Assembly: GCF_000317475.1 (NCBI RefSeq)
Contig: NC_019729.1
Location: 496,001-560,000, forward strand
Direction of reading: 5' to 3'
From: Oscillatoria nigro-viridis PCC 7112
Lineage (GTDB): Bacteria; Cyanobacteriota; Cyanobacteriia; Cyanobacteriales; Microcoleaceae
DNA length: 64,000 bases
Below are positions 1-8,499 of the stretch, piece by piece; within the stretch, counting starts at the first letter, position 1; each line of letters opens with the position of its first letter. Under the pieces are notes generated by a model. That model was not told the DNA's origin. It ran no database searches and saw nothing but the letters and a program-made list of their open reading frames with translations. The translations under genes and the position numbers were made by a program.

Positions 1-447
1 AATTTAAGTGCGCGGTGGCAATCTATTAAAGATAAACTGAGTGCGATCGGCTATCGAGACATCCCGCAATCTCCCCCTCCCGAAGGCTGGGTTTGCACAC
101 CTTCAGATCCATACTTGCCTCGCGTCGGAGTTTGGTTGATGCCAAACAATCAACTTCCTGGAATGTTAGAAGATTTTGTCGCCTATCTCATCCCCCCTGG
201 CGACACCCTGCATCCGAAAGCCGAAGCAATTTTACAAGAGCTCGAACAAGCCGGACTTAACCGCTATACTTTAATTCATCATCCCAAAGCGCTAATCCAC
301 ACTTGGCTGGCCTGGCAGAAAACGCCTGCAATGCCGATGGGACAAGCAATAACAGCGCAGGTGCTGAGCTGTGATGGCCCGATCGCCTTAATTTTTATTG
401 AGTGGTTAAAACATCTGTTTGAGCTAATTGCTCGATCCGCCGGATAA
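1..447 (+). CDS. DUF3226-like protein, 5' end cut by window edge
   Basis: The frame is open from base 1 to the TAA at 445-447, so the true start lies upstream; the first internal start candidate is only a TTG at 115. The visible part is about 148 residues. It contains a stretch around PRVGVWLMPNNQ and GMLEDFVAYLIPPGD that I associate from memory with DUF3226 (PF11536), a family whose members often sit beside AAA or OLD-like ATPases. The tail is hydrophobic (IALIFIEWLKHLFELIA). Function is unknown; a nucleic-acid-related TOPRIM-like role is only an inference. The gene ends 41 bp before the next gene. Confidence 0.6.
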   Translation, partial: NLSARWQSIKDKLSAIGYRDIPQSPPPEGWVCTPSDPYLPRVGVWLMPNNQLPGMLEDFVAYLIPPGDTLHPKAEAILQELEQAGLNRYTLIHHPKALIHTWLAWQKTPAMPMGQAITAQVLSCDGPIALIFIEWLKHLFELIARSAG

Positions 448-488
448 TTAGTAATATCTAGTAATATTTTGCCCACGGTGAAAGCTGT

Positions 489-2318
489 ATGATTCGCCGC
501 TACATTGCTAGCCTCAGTACCAGCATCTTAAAACGTACCTGCGCCGCAACCGCCTTGCTAGCCTTAACTTTGGGAGGTTCGTCAACGAAGCCGCCCAACA
601 CCGCAGCGACTTCTGGTTCGATCGAATCCCCTGTCCTAGCGCAGCCGCCAACCTCTCTGTTAGCTAAAAACGGCAACCAAACCCAAAAATCCGTCAGCGT
701 TGCCTCATGCCCTCAAAACGATGGCTTCACGGAGGCAGTTAACTTTGCCACCCAAGCTTCTAATTTGGCTCAATCAGCCAATTCACAACAAGACTGGGAC
801 GAAGTAGCCGCCCTGTGGGTGCAGGCCGTCGCTTGGATGCAAGCCGTTCCCCCCGGCAGTCCCAGACGGGCATTTGCGGAGAAAAAAGTGGTGGAGTACA
901 TGAGAAACCTGGTTTATTCTCAACAGCAAGCGGGCGCAAACGGATCGCAAGCCAGTACAGTCAGCTTCAGCAGCGATTTGCTAAACGAACAACTCGGACT
1001 TTACCTATCCTACGTTGCTGCCGTCGGGCCGCCAGATGTTTTGATTGTCGGTAGTTCCCGGGCATTGCAGGGCGTAGATCCCAAACAGCTAAAACAATCT
1101 TTGGCCCAAAGGGGCCGTCCGGGCTTAAAAGTATTTAACTTTTCAGTCAACGGCGCAACTGCACAAGTAGTTGACTTTCAACTGCGGCGGCTTTTAAAGC
1201 CGGGTCATTTGCCTCAAATGATTGTCTGGGCGGATGGTGTGCGCGGATTTAACAGCGGGCGGGACGATCGCACTTTTAATTCGATCGTCGATTCTGAAGG
1301 CAGCCAACTTTTAGCAGCAGGCATTCGCCCCGAACTGCAGTCGGATGAACCGAATGTGATTCCCCAGTGTTACAGATTCCCGCAGCCCTGCGCTAACAAA
1401 ACTTTCCGCAAAGCATTTACCTCTTTCGATCGACCTTTCAGGGGCGGGCAAGATGCCCAACCCCTACTCCCCACAATCAAATCCCTGTCTAGTGGAACGG
1501 GCATCTTGCCCGTTGCAGACACCCACCCCCCAATCAAATCCCCGTCTAGTGGAACGGGCATCTTGCCCGTTGCTGACACCCACCCCCCAATCAAATCCCT
1601 GTCCAGTGGAACGGGCATCTTGCCCGTTGCTGACACCCACCCCCCAATCAAATCCCTGTCCAGTGGAACGGGCATCTTGCCCGTTGCAGACACCCACCCC
1701 CCAATCAAATCCCTGTCCAGTGGAACGGGCATCTTGCCCGTTGCCTCAAATGCTGCAAGATATGAGTTAAAACCGATCGCAGCGAATGCAGCAACCCAAA
1801 AAGCACAATTGATTCCAGTCTCGCGACGCACAACAGTAGCCATCAGACAACTCAACCAATTGGCGGATTCGATCGACTCCAACGGATTCATGGCTATGTC
1901 GGGCACTTACAACCCCAACACTTATTATCGAGAACGCGCTTACGTTTCAGGCCAGTACGATCGCGACTACGAAAACTTCAACCTCGGAGGCAAACAAGCA
2001 ACAGCCTTTAATTCAGTGGTAGCATTTACCAAAGCTCGCAAAATTCCCCTGATTTTCGTCAATTTGCCCCTCACCGACGACTACTTAGATGGAACTCGCC
2101 TGCGGGCAGAACAGCAGTTCCGGCAGCGAATGGACCAACTCTCGCGGCAAAAAGGCTTCGCTTTCCGCGACTTGTCGCAGCGCTGGCCTGGCCGCAACGA
2201 CTATTTTTTTGACCCCAGCCACCTCAACCGCTTTGGGGCGATCGCAGTTTCTCGCCTACTCGCGGCAGATTCCAGCATTATCTGGCCGCGGCCCAAATCC
2301 AGCCGCAGCGACGGATAA
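489..2318 (+). CDS. DUF1574 / SGNH-like exported protein with in-frame repeat insertion
   Basis: 609 residues. The N-terminus looks like a signal peptide (Arg/Lys-rich start, then TALLALTLGG around residues 21-30). Residues near 183-190 (VLIVGSSRA) look like the nucleophile block of an SGNH/GDSL fold, and DPSHLNRFG near residue 575 looks like the C-terminal Asp-x-x-His block. This is the arrangement of cyanobacterial DUF1574 proteins, which are probably envelope-located and resemble polysaccharide O-acyl-modifying enzymes; the activity is inferred. Residues about 329-419 are five tandem copies of a 19-residue unit (GTGILPV...) encoded by a palindromic DNA repeat. They separate the two catalytic blocks and probably form a surface loop or linker. 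The frame survives all copies, so the gene looks functional. Confidence 0.75.
   Translation: MIRRYIASLSTSILKRTCAATALLALTLGGSSTKPPNTAATSGSIESPVLAQPPTSLLAKNGNQTQKSVSVASCPQNDGFTEAVNFATQASNLAQSANSQQDWDEVAALWVQAVAWMQAVPPGSPRRAFAEKKVVEYMRNLVYSQQQAGANGSQASTVSFSSDLLNEQLGLYLSYVAAVGPPDVLIVGSSRALQGVDPKQLKQSLAQRGRPGLKVFNFSVNGATAQVVDFQLRRLLKPGHLPQMIVWADGVRGFNSGRDDRTFNSIVDSEGSQLLAAGIRPELQSDEPNVIPQCYRFPQPCANKTFRKAFTSFDRPFRGGQDAQPLLPTIKSLSSGTGILPVADTHPPIKSPSSGTGILPVADTHPPIKSLSSGTGILPVADTHPPIKSLSSGTGILPVADTHPPIKSLSSGTGILPVASNAARYELKPIAANAATQKAQLIPVSRRTTVAIRQLNQLADSIDSNGFMAMSGTYNPNTYYRERAYVSGQYDRDYENFNLGGKQATAFNSVVAFTKARKIPLIFVNLPLTDDYLDGTRLRAEQQFRQRMDQLSRQKGFAFRDLSQRWPGRNDYFFDPSHLNRFGAIAVSRLLAADSSIIWPRPKSSRSDG
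1474..1744. repeat. Five tandem 57-bp palindromic repeats inside a CDS
   Basis: Units begin at about 1474, 1531, 1588, 1645 and 1702; the core AGTGGAACGGGCATCTTG recurs at 1491, 1548, 1605, 1662 and 1719, an exact 57-bp period. Each unit holds the palindrome GGGCATCTTGCCC, and a related palindrome (GGGCAAGATGCCC) lies just upstream at about 1446-1458. Copies differ at only a few positions (T/C, A/T). Since 57 is a multiple of three, each copy adds 19 residues. The same palindrome type occurs between genes at 2624, 24818, 37381 and 37438. Confidence 0.95.
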
Positions 2319-2709
2319 TACCATTTTCGATTTTCGATTTTCGATTTTCGATTCAAGAATTAGGAATTAAAGATGAGATAATGGAGGCGAGCTTTCCAAA
2401 AATAGGATTACTTTTTGCAACTGCTATAAACCAGAGGGAGAGTCGGCGATTCAGTCTAAAATCTAATAATCTAACAATCAAAAATCCAAAATCTAAAATC
2501 TAAAATCGATGGAAGGGAGATGCCCTGTCATCGGCATAATATTTTTCCGAGTACAGTGCGAGCGGGACGATCGCGGCAATTCAGTCTAAAATCTAATAGA
2601 CATCTCCTAAAAAGCAGGTTTTGAACAGGCAGGATGCCTGTTCCACAAGAATTATGGGAGAGGTCTAATCATCTAAAATCCAAAATCTAAAATCTAAAAT
2701 CGATAGGTT
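2319..2709. repeat. Gene-free stretch with short tandem repeats and a palindrome
   Basis: 391 bp between the DUF1574 gene and NAD kinase. It begins with tandem TTTTCGA units (about 2324-2351), carries two TCAGTCTAAAATCTAAT copies (about 2452 and 2581), several AAAATCTAAAATC runs (about 2485-2508 and 2680-2702), and the palindrome AACAGGCAGGATGCCTGTT at 2624-2642. No gene is visible. Confidence 0.8.
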
Positions 2710-3630
2710 GTGCAACTAAAACAAGTAATTATCGCCCACAAAGCCAGAGATACCCTCAGCCAGCGGTGGGCTGAACAGTGTGCCCGCCAATTAGAAAGTC
2801 GCGGGTGTCAGGTTTTAATGGGGCCGAGTGGCCCCAAAGATAACCCGTATCCGGTGTTTTTAGCTTCTATTAACAGCCCAATTGATTTAGCGGTGGTGCT
2901 GGGGGGCGACGGTACGGCCCTAGCTGCTGCGCGAAATTTGGCTGCTGACGGCATCCCGATTTTGGCAGCGAATGTGGGGGGACATCTGGGTTTTTTAACC
3001 GAGTCTTTTGAGGATTTCCAAAAGACTGAGGAGATTTGGGACAGACTTGCGGAAGACAGGTATGCTGTGCAGACGCGGATGATGTTGCAGGCAACAGTTT
3101 TTGAGGGAAACAGAACCAACCTCGAACCCCAAAGCGATCGATTTTTGGCACTAAATGAAATGTGTGTCAAACCTGCTTCAGCCGATCGAATGCCGAGCTG
3201 TATTCTAGAAATGGAAGTTGACGGCGAAGTAGTCGATCAGTATCAAGGCGACGGTTTAATTGTCGCAACTCCCACCGGTTCGACTTGCTACACCGCATCT
3301 GCCAACGGACCGATTATGCACTCGGGAATGGAGGCGATCGCAGTTACTCCGATTTGCCCTTTGAGTTTATCCAGTCGGGCGATCGTCCTGCCGCCCGGTT
3401 CAGTCGTCAGCATTTGGCCTTTAGCAGATTACGAACTCAGTACCAAACTCTGGACAGACGGCATTTTAGGTACTGCAATTTGGCCGGGACAGCGCGTAGA
3501 CGTGCGGAGGGCAGACTGCGAAGCCAAGTTTATCATTTTGCGGGAAAACTATTCTTATTACAACACTTTGAGGGAAAAACTTCACTGGGCAGGAGCCAGA
3601 ATTCGGTACAGCAACAATCACCGCAATTAA
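2710..3630 (+). CDS. nadK: NAD kinase
   Basis: 306 residues, starting with GTG at 2710; the next in-frame ATG is too far inside the fold. It phosphorylates NAD+ to NADP+ in the cytoplasm using ATP. The diagnostic GGDGT motif is at residues 65-69, followed by the NE-containing block (LNEMCVKPA, about residue 148) and the glycine-rich GDGLIVATPTGSTCY block that shapes the NAD site. The length is normal for the family. Cyanobacteria often carry two NAD kinases; which paralog this is cannot be told from the window. It lies alone between two repeat-rich spacers. Confidence 0.95.
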   Translation: MQLKQVIIAHKARDTLSQRWAEQCARQLESRGCQVLMGPSGPKDNPYPVFLASINSPIDLAVVLGGDGTALAAARNLAADGIPILAANVGGHLGFLTESFEDFQKTEEIWDRLAEDRYAVQTRMMLQATVFEGNRTNLEPQSDRFLALNEMCVKPASADRMPSCILEMEVDGEVVDQYQGDGLIVATPTGSTCYTASANGPIMHSGMEAIAVTPICPLSLSSRAIVLPPGSVVSIWPLADYELSTKLWTDGILGTAIWPGQRVDVRRADCEAKFIILRENYSYYNTLREKLHWAGARIRYSNNHRN

Positions 3631-3660
3631 TCCGAATCATCCACCATTAATCATTAATCT

Positions 3661-3860
3661 GGAGGGGCGGGTTTTACCAACAATATTTGCCTAAAATCAA
3701 TAATCTCATAAACCCGCCCCCACAAGGTGATAAATCGCAATTTACATTTTTATGCTTGGAGCTAAAGAAAGGTTGATATAGGTTATTAGTTGTGTGGGGG
3801 CGGGTTTATATAGATGGTTTGCGGTCATTAAATATTATTCGTAAAACTCGCCCCTACAGG
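3661..3860. repeat. MITE-like nested inverted repeat, copy 1
   Basis: A roughly 200-bp inverted structure. The outer arms AGGGGCGGGTTTTAC (3663) and GTAAAACTCGCCCCT (3841-3855) are reverse complements except for one base. The inner arms ATAAACCCGCCCCCACA (about 3708) and TGTGGGGGCGGGTTTATA (about 3793) match as well. It fills most of the NAD kinase-3952 spacer. A second copy with the same architecture is at 11162-11320. Confidence 0.85.
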
Positions 3861-3951
3861 ATGGTATTTTACAGGCAAAACCTGCCAGACCCAACATACA
3901 ATTTCTGTACTCTGTTAAGATCGCTCAATATCTTGACAAACAGCCTGATCT

Positions 3952-4437
3952 ATGCAGATTTTCAAACAATCAACCCGACCTTTCAACCCTCAAGATACAT
4001 ATCCCTGTCCCGTGTGCCGCACCGGTCAAATTTCCACCCTAGCGCTGATGGACGCCCTAGCTTGCAACTTCTGCCAGCACATTTATACCGCAAGCGTTGA
4101 AAGACAATCGCTCCAAATGGCCGATCGCCAACCGCCCGTAACTTGGCACTGGAACGGCAAACAGTGGATAGGAGCGCACGTCGAAGGCGTAGAATTCGGA
4201 TGGCCCTACTTTGCAGCCGCTCTTGGTCTAATTTTCCTTCCCACTACCTTGCTGGGACTTTCAGCTTACTATTTTCCCCCGGTTCCCGGCAGCCGGTTGT
4301 CGTGGCTCCCCGTAGCTTGGACAAGCTTGGCTTTTTTGTCGCATTTAGGCATTGTGCTGTGGTTGGTAGGTGAATTTTATCAATTCCCGGTGGTCACTTA
4401 CTTCAGAGCTTGGGGGCGCAGGATAAGCCGGCGCTAG
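3952..4437 (+). CDS. Zinc-ribbon membrane protein, unknown function
   Basis: 161 residues from ATG 3952. Four cysteines in two C-x2-C pairs (C19/C22 and C38/C41) form a likely zinc ribbon in the first 45 residues. A soluble segment with a WHWNGKQW motif follows. Two hydrophobic stretches (about 88-114 and 124-148) should span the membrane, leaving a short Arg-rich tail. I recognise no function; the domain layout resembles small cyanobacterial membrane proteins with an N-terminal cytoplasmic zinc finger. It stands alone, followed by about 170 bp before the carbamoyltransferase cluster. Confidence 0.7.
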   Translation: MQIFKQSTRPFNPQDTYPCPVCRTGQISTLALMDALACNFCQHIYTASVERQSLQMADRQPPVTWHWNGKQWIGAHVEGVEFGWPYFAAALGLIFLPTTLLGLSAYYFPPVPGSRLSWLPVAWTSLAFLSHLGIVLWLVGEFYQFPVVTYFRAWGRRISRR

Positions 4438-4606
4438 CTTAAATGCTCTCTAACAGCCGATCGCCCGAGGACTTTGTACCGACATCGATCCAGGTAAAAT
4501 TAGAGGCGATCGCAAAATTCAATTCCCAATCAGCACTTATGCAGCTATAATCGTTAGCTATTCTAAATAGTCAAAAGCAAACGCATTGCGATTTGTGAGG
4601 AGAGCG

Positions 4607-6583
4607 ATGAACATACTTGGAATCTCGGCGTACTATCACGACAGCGCCGCAGCCTTAATTCGCGACGGAGAAATTATAGCAGCAGCGCAGGAAGAAAGAT
4701 TTTCTCGCAAAAAGCATGACGCCAGATTCCCTAAGAATGCGATCGCTTATTGCTTGAAAGAAGCGAAAATAGATTTGCGGGAACTCGATCGAATAGTTTT
4801 TTACGACAAACCTTTAGTCAAATTCGAGCGCCTTCTCGAAACCTATTTAGCCTACGCACCCCAAGGTTTTCGCTCTTTCCTAACAGCCATGCCGATATGG
4901 CTCAAAGAAAAGCTTTACCTCAAAACCATGCTCAAAAGAGAGCTCGCAGAAATGGCAAACTGCAAAACCAATAAACTGCCATCTCTGCTATTTACCGAAC
5001 ACCACCAATCCCACGCAGCATCAGCATTTTTCCCCAGCCCGTTTCAAAAAGCAGCCGTGTTGTGCCTAGACGGGGTGGGCGAGTGGGCCACAACCTCGGT
5101 TTGGTTGGGAGACGGCAACGAACTTACACCTCAGTGGGAAATCGATTTTCCCCACTCCTTGGGTTTGCTTTATTCAGCTTTCACCTATTACACAGGCTTC
5201 AAAGTCAACTCTGGCGAATACAAACTCATGGGTTTAGCACCCTACGGCGAACCCAAGTATGTAGACAAGATTCTCAACTATTTAATCGACCTCAAGGATG
5301 ACGGGACTTTCCGTTTGAACATGGATTATTTCAACTACACTGTTGGCTTAACCATGACAAACAAGAAGTTTGACGAACTGTTTGAAGGGCCGCCGCGTCA
5401 AGCAGAAGGAAAATTGACTCAGCGAGAAATGGACATTGCAGCTTCCATTCAAGTTGTTACTGAAGAAGTTGTTTTGCGGCTTTGCAGAACAGTTAAAAAA
5501 GAATTGAATGTCGATTATCTTTGTCTTGCCGGCGGCGTTGCTCTCAACTGCGTTGCTAACGGCAGACTCTTGCGGGAAGGTATTTTCAAAGATATTTGGA
5601 TTCAGCCGGCGGCGGGAGATGCTGGCGGTGCTTTGGGCGCGGCTTTGGCGATTTGGTATCAGTATTGCGAACAAACTCGCACTGTGAGCGCGAACTCGAC
5701 AGCAAATAGTAGAGAATCCCTCAAAACTGAACTTGTCACTACAAACGCAGCGGTTGAGGAGAGGACTGAAGTTCTCGCTGCAAACCAAGCGGTGGCAACT
5801 GTGGCAAAGTCTGTTGCTCATTTAACTTGTCACGACAAAATGAAGGGTTCATATTTGGGCCCGAGGTTTACCGACGCAGAAATTCTCGAATATTTGGATG
5901 CTGTCAAAGCCAGCTATCACCGATTGGACGATGCCGAATTAATGCCGCAGTTGGCTGAAATTTTGGAACAGGGAAATGTGGTGGGATGGTTCCAGGGGCG
6001 GATGGAATTTGGGCCTCGGGCTCTGGGCGGTCGATCGATCGTTGGCGATCCCCGCAGTGCTAAAATGCAGTCCGTGATGAACCTGAAAATTAAATATCGG
6101 GAATCATTCCGACCTTTTGCGCCGTCAATCTTAGCCGAACGAGTGGCGGATTATTTCGAGATTGACCATTCTAGCCCTTATATGCTATTGGTAGCACCTG
6201 TCAAAGCCAGTCTCCGCATTCCGATGACTCCCGAACAAGAGCAGTTGTTTGGCATTGAAAAGCTCAACATTCCGCGTTCCGAGATTCCGGCTGTCACCCA
6301 CGTCGATTACTCGGCTCGCATCCAAACTGTTCACAAAGAAACCAATCCTCGCTACTATGACTTAATCAGCCATTTTGAAAAGCGATCGGGCTGTTCTATT
6401 GTGGTAAATACTTCTTTCAACGTCCGAGGCGAACCCATTGTTTGCACTCCCGAGGATGCTTACCGCTGTTTCATGCGAACCGAAATGGACTATCTGGTTT
6501 TGGAAAATTACTTGCTTCCCAAGTCCGAACAAATTCCTTGGAAACAAGATGATGCTTGGAAAAATGAATTTGAACTAGATTAG
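4607..6583 (+). CDS. NodU/CmcH-family carbamoyltransferase
   Basis: I start it at ATG 4607 because GAGGAG lies at about 4597-4602 and the protein then begins MNILGISAYYHDSAAAL, the conserved start of the family; an upstream TTG is unlikely. 658 residues. Family members transfer the carbamoyl group of carbamoyl phosphate to a hydroxyl via carbamoyl-AMP. Visible blocks: HHQSHAASAFFPSPF with metal-binding histidines, LCLDGVGEW, and the YrdC-like C-terminal block FGPRALGGRSIVGDPR. A low-complexity linker of about 55 residues (Ser/Thr/Ala/Glu-rich) separates the two domains and is longer than usual. It is the first gene of a six-gene cluster and an SxtI-type enzyme; the acceptor is unknown. Confidence 0.9.
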   Translation: MNILGISAYYHDSAAALIRDGEIIAAAQEERFSRKKHDARFPKNAIAYCLKEAKIDLRELDRIVFYDKPLVKFERLLETYLAYAPQGFRSFLTAMPIWLKEKLYLKTMLKRELAEMANCKTNKLPSLLFTEHHQSHAASAFFPSPFQKAAVLCLDGVGEWATTSVWLGDGNELTPQWEIDFPHSLGLLYSAFTYYTGFKVNSGEYKLMGLAPYGEPKYVDKILNYLIDLKDDGTFRLNMDYFNYTVGLTMTNKKFDELFEGPPRQAEGKLTQREMDIAASIQVVTEEVVLRLCRTVKKELNVDYLCLAGGVALNCVANGRLLREGIFKDIWIQPAAGDAGGALGAALAIWYQYCEQTRTVSANSTANSRESLKTELVTTNAAVEERTEVLAANQAVATVAKSVAHLTCHDKMKGSYLGPRFTDAEILEYLDAVKASYHRLDDAELMPQLAEILEQGNVVGWFQGRMEFGPRALGGRSIVGDPRSAKMQSVMNLKIKYRESFRPFAPSILAERVADYFEIDHSSPYMLLVAPVKASLRIPMTPEQEQLFGIEKLNIPRSEIPAVTHVDYSARIQTVHKETNPRYYDLISHFEKRSGCSIVVNTSFNVRGEPIVCTPEDAYRCFMRTEMDYLVLENYLLPKSEQIPWKQDDAWKNEFELD

Positions 6584-6676
6584 TCATTAGTTATTAGTTA
6601 TTAGTTATTAGTTATTAGTTGGTACGAATAGCTAATAACTAATTCCCAATTCCCAATTCCCAATTCCCCCTTTCTA

Positions 6677-7084
6677 ATGAGCGACGAAATTAAAAAACTC
6701 GACAAAAAAGGCTTGCGCGATTTCGGGCTGCTAATTGGCGGCTTGATTGCAGTGCTGTTCGGTTTAGCAGTACCTTTACTGCGGCGGCATTCTCTACCTT
6801 GGTGGCCTTGGGCAATCGGCGGAGTGCTAGTGCTGCTAGCATTGGTTGCGCCAAAATCGCTGAATCCCGTTTATCACGCGTGGATGCGCTTTGGACTTAT
6901 TCTTAACAAAATCGAAACGCCGATCGTCTTAGGAATAGTTTTTTACCTCATAATTTGGCCGATGGGAGTTATCAAAGGCCTATTGGGCGAAGATGCAATG
7001 CGGCGAAAACTGAATCCAAAAATGGATACTTACCGCGTCCCAAGTAAAGCAAGAACAAAAGTTAGTATGGAGCGTCCTTTTTAA
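6677..7084 (+). CDS. SxtJ-family membrane protein
   Basis: 135 residues from ATG 6677. Two closely spaced hydrophobic helices (about 14-33 and 39-56) and a third around 84-105 indicate a small integral membrane protein; the C-terminal tail is basic. From memory it belongs to the SxtJ family, named for a gene beside the carbamoyltransferase in saxitoxin clusters but widespread next to carbamoyltransferases in non-toxic bacteria. Biochemical role unknown. Its TAA abuts the GTG of the next gene with no gap, so the two are probably translationally coupled. Upstream is a TTATTAG tandem repeat (about 6584-6620). Confidence 0.8.
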   Translation: MSDEIKKLDKKGLRDFGLLIGGLIAVLFGLAVPLLRRHSLPWWPWAIGGVLVLLALVAPKSLNPVYHAWMRFGLILNKIETPIVLGIVFYLIIWPMGVIKGLLGEDAMRRKLNPKMDTYRVPSKARTKVSMERPF

Positions 7085-7249
7085 GTGTTTGAAGCAACTT
7101 TAGATTTTCTCAAAGATTTGTGGGCGTTTATGAAAGAACGCCAAAAGTATTGGCTTTTGCCGTTAATTGTGACTTTAGTCTTTTTGGGAGCTTTGATTGT
7201 ATTGAGTCATGGTTCTGTGATTGCTCCATTTATTTACACGCTGTTTTGA
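7085..7249 (+). CDS. Small DUF5989/SxtK-like membrane protein
   Basis: 54 residues, GTG start at 7085 directly after the stop of the SxtJ-like gene, TGA at 7247-7249. It starts VFEATLDFLKDLWAFMKERQ, a charged amphipathic segment, followed by one transmembrane helix (LLPLIVTLVFLGALIVL). This is the layout of DUF5989 proteins, which accompany SxtJ and a carbamoyltransferase. It ends 4 bp before the next ATG. The zero-gap coupling and conserved company argue that it is real despite its size; the function is unknown. Confidence 0.8.
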   Translation: MFEATLDFLKDLWAFMKERQKYWLLPLIVTLVFLGALIVLSHGSVIAPFIYTLF

Positions 7250-7253
7250 AATA

Positions 7254-8486
7254 ATGAGCAAGTTGAAAAATTTGGGTGTCAATTTGGGTTTGACACTCTG
7301 CGGTTTATTGATGGGGGTGGTAATTGGTGAAATTGGATTGCGAGTTGCGAGGATTGAAGGCTATCCGAAAATAGGAGATTTCGTAGAGTCGGCGCCAACT
7401 CGTTTCCACACTTCCGATCCGAATTTGGGCTGGAAGCTGAAACCGGGTGCGTCGGGGGAGTGGAATGGGGAAGGTGCGAGTTTTGTGAAGGTGAATAGCG
7501 AGGGTTTGCGCGATCGCGAACATACAAAAGCCAAACCTCCCAATACTCTGCGCGTTGCGGTTTTGGGGGATTCATTCACCGAAGCAATTCACGTACCTGT
7601 CGAACAAACTTTCTGGTCAAAATTGGAACGAAAGTTAGGCAACTGCGAAGCCGTTAAAGGACGCAAAAATGTTGAAGTAATTAATTTTGGCGTGCAGGGT
7701 TACGGTACTGCTCAAGAATTAATAATGCTGCGAAAAAAAGTGTGGGATTACAATCCTGATATTGTAGTTCTTGCCTTTTTTATTGGCAATGATGTGATTA
7801 ATAATTCGCCGAAATTGGAATATGACCTTTACCGACCATTTTTTGTGTATGATGCTAGCGGCAAGTTAGTACCGGATATGTCTTTTCGCAATCTGGCGCC
7901 GATCGATCGCAACGAAAGAGCAGTTTCCTTCGTAGACCGGATGCCCAGTTTTATCGTCAACAATTCGCGCATTTTGCAGGTCATTAAAAAAGTAGACTTA
8001 GAAAGGAAAAAGCGCAAGTTATCGGAGGATTTTACCGCTTTAAGTACCCAAAACCTCAAGGAACCTCAGAATGCAGATTGGCAAGAGGCTTGGAGGGTGA
8101 CAGAGGGTTTGATTGTGACGATGCGGAATGAAGTCGTGCAGAAAAATGCTGATTTCTTGGTTGTGACGATCGGCGATCCGATACAAGTTGGACCTGATGC
8201 CGATCGGCGAAAAAATTTCATGAGAAAGAACAACATTCAGGATTTGTTTTACCCCGATAGGCGGCTGGAAAAATTGGGCGCGCGCGAGGGTTTTCGGGTA
8301 CTGAATTTATCCGAACAGATCCAAGGTTACACTGAAAAATATCAAGTCTGCGCCCACGGTTTTGAGAATTCTGTACCCTGTGGAGGTCACTGGAATGAAC
8401 TCGGACACCGGCTGGCTAGTATCTTGATTAACCGAAATTTGTGCCAACAATTGAAGCAGTCTCAAATTCCCAAAAAACAACCGTAA
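7254..8486 (+). CDS. SGNH/GDSL hydrolase, membrane-anchored
   Basis: 410 residues from ATG 7254, 4 bp after the small upstream gene; a longer reading would overlap that gene. An N-terminal hydrophobic helix (about 5-26) suggests a signal anchor. SGNH blocks are complete: VLGDSFTEA with nucleophile Ser about 107, an FGVQGYG oxyanion block, FFIGND about residue 178, and GGHWNELGH near the C-terminus carrying the catalytic His. Such enzymes are esterases or acyltransferases on envelope or secreted glycans. In position it matches the GDSL-lipase gene sxtL of saxitoxin clusters. Substrate unknown. Confidence 0.85.
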   Translation: MSKLKNLGVNLGLTLCGLLMGVVIGEIGLRVARIEGYPKIGDFVESAPTRFHTSDPNLGWKLKPGASGEWNGEGASFVKVNSEGLRDREHTKAKPPNTLRVAVLGDSFTEAIHVPVEQTFWSKLERKLGNCEAVKGRKNVEVINFGVQGYGTAQELIMLRKKVWDYNPDIVVLAFFIGNDVINNSPKLEYDLYRPFFVYDASGKLVPDMSFRNLAPIDRNERAVSFVDRMPSFIVNNSRILQVIKKVDLERKKRKLSEDFTALSTQNLKEPQNADWQEAWRVTEGLIVTMRNEVVQKNADFLVVTIGDPIQVGPDADRRKNFMRKNNIQDLFYPDRRLEKLGAREGFRVLNLSEQIQGYTEKYQVCAHGFENSVPCGGHWNELGHRLASILINRNLCQQLKQSQIPKKQP

Positions 8487-8499
8487 TCAGTCAAATTTC

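Noticed and set aside
1474..1744. CRISPR-like appearance of the five spaced repeats
   Set aside because: The whole 57-bp unit is repeated with no unique spacers, the frame continues through it as part of a gene, and no cas gene is near.
1370..1906. Long minus-strand ORF of 178 codons across the 57-bp repeats
   Set aside because: It is open only because the repeat unit is a multiple of three and lacks stops in several frames; the plus-strand frame has the SGNH blocks on both sides.
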